64,000 nt of DNA from Tricholomella constricta (taxonomy: Eukaryota > Basidiomycota > Agaricomycetes > Agaricales > Lyophyllaceae). Below are positions 59,805 through 64,000 of the stretch, piece by piece. The DNA lies in the NCBI GenBank assembly GCA_013368375.1, contig JAACJP010000043.1, positions 310,001-374,000 of the forward strand. Reading direction: 5' to 3'. Within the stretch, counting starts at the first letter, position 1; every line of letters starts with the position of its first letter. The notes beneath the pieces are model-generated. The model had not been told where the DNA came from, did not search any database, and saw only the letters and a list, made by a program, of their open reading frames with translations. The position numbers and the translations under genes were made by a program.

Positions 59805-61574
59805 ATGGTCTCCACCCCGCATTACTTTCTTAACTCTAACACAAGAGCCAACTGGACTATGTACAACTCAAGCAAAGTCGCTTTCCAATGACTTTCCATT
59901 CGATCTGGAAAATGAATCCGACGACCAATTCGTCGTCCGGACCTACCTCCAATTCCTCTGGCTACCAGAGGCAAGTACCATGTCCGACGCGTTTTCTGTT
60001 CTAATTCCGTATCTAACAATTCAATTAGTCGATAATGGCCTTGAAGCTTCTCGTACCCTCCCTTCTACGCGTCCCTTCCGATTCCGCCGACCACTCAGCG
60101 CCGCACACGTACCTCAAGCCCCTCCTGCAAACCGCGCGCTCCGCATCAAAGAAGTACAACCTCGAGCTGCCGCAGATTCTTTCGAACGGGGGCGGGGCGG
60201 GAGAGATCGAAGAGACGGTGATGTGGTATGCTTTGAGCTACGAAACGGCGGACGAGGACGTTTGGACGCGGACCACTGCGATTGGCGAAGGACCTTGGGT
60301 GGACGATAAATGGAGATCGAAATGGCTTGAACGGATGGAACGGCGCGAGTGAGTGAGTGAATTGCCTCACCCAATGACTTCCCTTGAATCGACCCGTCTC
60401 CAGGTATCAGATCCAAATTCTACTCTACTTGCTGGAGCTGTCCCTTCCAGGGCCTCCTCTGCCACCGCCATCGCCATCGCCGGAGAAAGGGAAAGGGAAA
60501 GGGAAAGGGAAGATAGCCCAGGAAGAGATCAATATTGGACGCCCTCCCGAAGAGTGTCTGGAGATCTTCATGGACAAGCTTTCAATGTGGCAGCTAATGG
60601 AAGGCCTGGAAAATGTCGCAAAACCTCTTGACACATCCTTCAAAGAAAAACCATTAGATTGGATCCAAACATTCTTCGAAGAAGTCGTCAAACCCCAGTA
60701 AGTACGTCCAAACCGCATCTCTCGCAACTCCCCGGCCCTCAACATTTCTGGCCCCCCGGACAGGTTCGAAACACAACTCCCGGAGTTATGTACACTAATG
60801 CGATCCAAAATCTTCCCCCAGTCCCTTTTCTCGTCTCCTTCCTCAGGCTCATCCACCCGCTCCCCCTCCTCCTCCTCCTCCTCTCGCGCCACCTCCCCAG
60901 CACGCCAGCCCTCCCCTGCACCGTCCAACAACAACAACACAAGCTCAAAGGCCCGACTCCTCGTACGGGACTGTGACCGCTCGCGCTCTCTCTCCGTCTC
61001 TCTGGCACAAGAGCGGGAGCGGGAACGGGAGCGCAGCGTCACGACCTTGGTGCCCAAAAAACGAGTGTTGAACCGCGAAGTCAGCATGTCCCGCGCTTTC
61101 AAACCTAACTCCAAGGCGCGCCCGTCGCAGGAGGAGGAGGAGGCGGAGGAGGGGGAGAACGTATCCAAAGCCGGGGCCAGGCGGAAAGGGGGGCAAAGAA
61201 TGAGGGGGGCAAAGAAAGAGCCCACCACTACGACCAAGGATGAGGGTGTTTTGCTTGTGGAGGCGACGCCTACCAGACCTAAATTTGCCAGGTCGCAATC
61301 GAGTTTCTTGGTGAACGAGATTGCCGATGGGACTGGGACTCGTTCTCGTACTCGGAGCTTCTCCTTCCAGGCGTCCCTGGGTACGAAGGATGATGATACC
61401 GACGATGACATTGATAATGGTGGTGACGAGGATGAGGATGAATGGCGCCTGCCCGGCTCGAGTTCCCCGGGTGTTCTGCCGTTGAAGCGTGGTAGGCATA
61501 GGCACGTTGGCGATGCTCAAGCTGCTGGGGTCTTGGTGGATTGTACCCCGACCAAACGTTCTCGACTTCGTTGA
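59805..61574 (+). CDS. Sld3/Treslin-like DNA replication regulator
   Basis: Exons ~59805-59970, 60029-60348, 60404-60697, 60764-61574. Blocks I associate with basidiomycete Sld3 proteins: VVRTYLQFLWLPESIMALKLLVPSLLR, SASKKYNLELPQIL, YQIQILLYLLELSLPGP, FMDKLSMWQLMEGL, FETQLPELCTLMRSKIFP, LNREVSMSRAFK and a basic TPTKRSRLR end. The Ser-rich middle would suit CDK phosphorylation. Sld3 helps load Cdc45 at origins. The intron at 59971-60028 is GC-AG (GAG then GCAAGT), so the ATG at 60035 is internal. Between the ATG at 59805 and AKSLSNDFPF the frame appears to shift near 59860; this may be a real lesion or a misread start. A decayed partial copy lies 2.3 kb upstream. Confidence 0.6.
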
Positions 61575-61832
61575 TTAGATCCATGGCCGATAAATTCGGG
61601 GTTCCCTGGACCGTTACTAGAATGACTAGGTCTTAAAGGCAGCCATGGCTCGTGTCCTCCGCGCGTCTGACACTCCTCACTCCTCGTGGCAACCAGTCTC
61701 GTAGCCTCGAGCACGAACTACGCAAGAACCAGCATATTTGCTCATTCGCAAAACACCAAAACACAACTCACATGAATCAATCGCAACTAACAACATATCT
61801 ACCTACCCCCCTCACACAACACCTCCACCTAT
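61575..61832. other. Intergenic between convergent genes
   Basis: 258 bp, no gene. Confidence 0.4.
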
Positions 61833-62846
61833 TCACTTACAACTCTCCGAATCATCCGCCGGATAAACCGCCGGGAGCGAATTATAAACCCCATGCGCAT
61901 CCTCGACCTCCTTCAGCTCCTTCCTAAACGCCTTCTTCACCTGCTCCACAAAGTTCTGGTCCTCGCGGCGCCTGATATACCCATTATAATACGTCGCCTC
62001 CGCCGAGCTTATCTCCTCCCGCACACGGAACAGCTGCACCGTCGTCTCCAGCCCCAGCCGCGCCGCCTCGGCCGTGGTGAGCGGCGCCGAGCGCTTCACG
62101 AGCTCGTGGTACCCCGATAACAACCATTCGGGGACTTTGTACGCCTTGGCGAGGAGGACCTTTTCTACGGGGTCGGTAGAGGCGGAGGCGGAGGCGGAGG
62201 TGGAGGTGGAGGTGGAGGTGGAGGAGGAGGAGGAGGTGGGGGAGGAGAGCCTGGCGATGGCGAGCTGCCGGATGTTGCGGAAGCTCCACATTGTGGAGAG
62301 CTTGAGCGCGGCGACCCAGTCTTTGCGCGGCAGTGTCACTTCGCCACCCAGGTGCGGCATTTGGCTGGCCCGGAAATGAAAATGGAGTCGGCGGCGGCGG
62401 GTGGCGGCGTCAGGGTGGGATTGGGGAGAGGAAAGAGGAAGGTGAGAGGAAAGACTCACAGGGGGTACATTACTCGCAGGAGACCTTTAAAGTCTGCTCT
62501 TGAGATGCCTTGGAGGACGAAGGGCGAGGCGTCGCTTGAGCCCTCTTGGGATTTGCCTTGGCCGGGTGGGAGGGAGAACGTGGTTGAGAAGATGTCGGAC
62601 GCGGAGGCGAAGTAGTGGCGCGGTACACTGAACAGGTGGCCTTCGACCTACTTGGTGCGTGGGCGCCGTGATAAGCGAGCGAGCCACTTTTGGTTGATGC
62701 GTGGTCAATTGGATGTGTGGAACGTATATACGTACGAGAAAGATTATGGGTTCCAGGTAATACTCGTCATCGTGAGGAACCTTCTTGGCGTTGTTGATAT
62801 GAGGCGCTGCAGTGCTGGTGCTGGTGGATGCTGATGACGACGTCAT
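61833..62846 (-). CDS. BTB/POZ domain protein
   Basis: Exons 62846-62736, 62647-62460, 62364-61833 give 276 residues in phase. N-terminal BTB fold: DDEYYLEPIIFLVEGHLFSV, PRHYFASASDIFSTTFSLP, SSDASPFVLQGISRADFKGLLRVMYPL. C-terminal part typical of agaricomycete BTB proteins: DWVAALKLSTMWSFRNIRQLA, DPVEKVLLAKAYKVPEWL, TTAEAARLGLETTVQLFRVREE. A Ser/Thr run (about 20 residues) interrupts the helical part. Members are abundant in mushroom genomes; a Cul3 adaptor role is possible but unproven. Intact. Confidence 0.9.
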
Positions 62847-63387
62847 CCTTACGAATCGATAGGATCAGCGAGAGATGTTAGGATGCATATGCATGACTGT
62901 CTGCGGTGCATTACCTATGATTTCGTTATTAAGTTGTCGTACGAGGTTGTTCTTTCCGTACGCCTGGTGCGCTGGATACTTAAGCTTGTCCGTAAACCAA
63001 GTCGAGTCTCAATATCAATGTCAGACGAGTCTGAATTGAATTCTGATCAGCCAAGGTTTGCGTGACCTAAATACAATTGCTTGTGCAGCCTAAAAAGGGA
63101 ATTCTACGCGTCGCGTCGCGTATCATGTCAGCTAATGAGCGTGCGTCGAAAACTCCCAAGTATATCAGCTACAGTCTCAATTCATGCGGAGATTTCCTTT
63201 ACAACAATCATGAGACTTTGTCCAGTCGACTTCACCAGCACGTTGTTGTGTCAGAATGACAGCAGTTACACATGAACGCGCGGGTATTTTGAGGACGATA
63301 TCGATAGTCGCCAGGGGAAGCTCATGATCAAGTCAAGTCAACATTTCTAGATATACTTTCTTCACTTTTCAGGGATTGCAGGAGGGG
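62847..63387. other. Intergenic, no gene seen
   Basis: Short unsupported frames only. Confidence 0.35.
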
Positions 63388-64000
63388 TCAAATATGTATT
63401 ACCATTGGGTTAGCACACGTTGCCTCTCCCTTGGTCACTGATGCCTGCGAATACAACACCTCTCCAAACTTCTCGAACCCCTTGATGACCTCCTGGCCTC
63501 CGTCCTCTGACGACCCACTCCATAAACGCTTCCCCCACCTCCATCTCCGCCCCCGCCCCCGCCCCCGCCCCGCGCCCCAGCAGCACATGTGCGGGGTTCA
63601 GGAGCGGGTCCTTAGCATTGTCCGAGCCGGCTTTGAATATGGAGAGCTGGGAGGTGATGTAGGCGGGCGAGGAGAGCCAGGTGCCGCGGCCGGTGAGCGT
63701 GTATTCGGAGAGGAGGGAGGCGGCTTCAAGGGCTTGGAGAACCGCGGGTACTGGTGGTACCATTTTGAGTAGGCGAGTCCCCATGGGACCTTTTGAGATT
63801 GATGGCGCTCGGGTTAGTATGTAATCCGGTTTCTTTTGGAGCAGGGCGAGGCAGGGCAGGGCAGGGGAGGGGGGGGGGGGAGGGAGGACGTACTTGACCT
63901 ATGGTGATAAAGAGCTCGGATTCTTTGATGTTCGTCGCGCTTTTATCGAATCGGGAGAGGAATCGGATGGCCGGGCGCTTTGCAGGATCAGGTGGCGTCC
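63388..64000 (-). pseudogene. Tungstate-binding-like periplasmic-type protein, C-terminus, two frameshifts; N-terminus outside window
   Basis: The exon at the edge (64000-63894) reads RFLSRFDKSATNIKESELF, ending ITIGQ before a GTACGT donor. The next exon from 63789 reads VPWGLAYSKWYHQYPRF, then in another frame LQALEAASLLSEYTLTGRGTW, DPLLNPAHVLLG and FMEWVV, then in a third frame SSEDGGQEVIKGFEKFGEVLYS. This matches the fungal TupA-like (PBP-type) family, extracellular proteins binding an oxyanion. One base is missing near 63740 and another near 63510. The intron holds a run of 13 G on the plus strand. Either a pseudogene or sequence errors in GC-rich DNA. Confidence 0.65.

Overview
The window reads as nuclear DNA of a mushroom-forming basidiomycete (Agaricomycete, possibly Polyporales). 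Genes are split by many 48-90 nt introns with fungal GT..AG sites. The protein families fit this too: FunK1-type kinases, BTB/POZ proteins, a chromodomain Ty3 retroelement, an Old Yellow Enzyme, a fungal arylamine N-acetyltransferase, and several agaricomycete-restricted transposon-like families. Nothing prokaryotic or organellar was seen. Exon structures were worked out by hand from splice sites, reading phase and remembered family conservation; no search was run.

Layout. 1-5.7 kb: a divergent pair of mobile-element-like genes around a 173 bp shared promoter. 9.3-13.1 kb: two conserved genes converging, an Ahp1-type peroxiredoxin and a DUF300/TMEM184 membrane protein. 14.5-34.9 kb: a FunK1 kinase cluster. 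Kinases A (minus) and B (plus) form an inverted duplication, each facing the tail of the same small gene. Kinase C is a third copy broken by a 7-bp deletion. Between A and B lie a dead aspartic protease, a dead coiled-coil gene and an MFS transporter with one frameshift. 35.2-38.2 kb: an Old Yellow Enzyme with a peroxisomal SKL tail and an arylamine N-acetyltransferase on the same strand, a possible xenobiotic-handling pair. 38.9-51.5 kb: a transposase-like gene and a 2-oxoglutarate/Fe(II) dioxygenase-like gene (TET/JBP-like candidate) converge with 22 bp between their stops. A young 6.2 kb Ty3/chromovirus sits inside a 48-nt intron of the first gene. 51.8-64 kb: several decayed conserved genes, an inverted pair of SINE-like repeats, an Sld3/Treslin-like replication gene with a broken upstream partial copy, a BTB protein, and the frameshifted C-terminus of a tungstate-binding-like protein at the edge.

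Overall this is an accessory-type region. Core genes are interspersed with duplicated kinases, mobile-element genes and many genes carrying one or a few disabling lesions. The most interesting parts are the transposase/dioxygenase cassette with its in-intron retrotransposon, the possible self-priming site of that retrotransposon, and the kinase/small-gene inverted duplication. The number of single-base frameshifts should be checked against raw reads before the genes are called dead.
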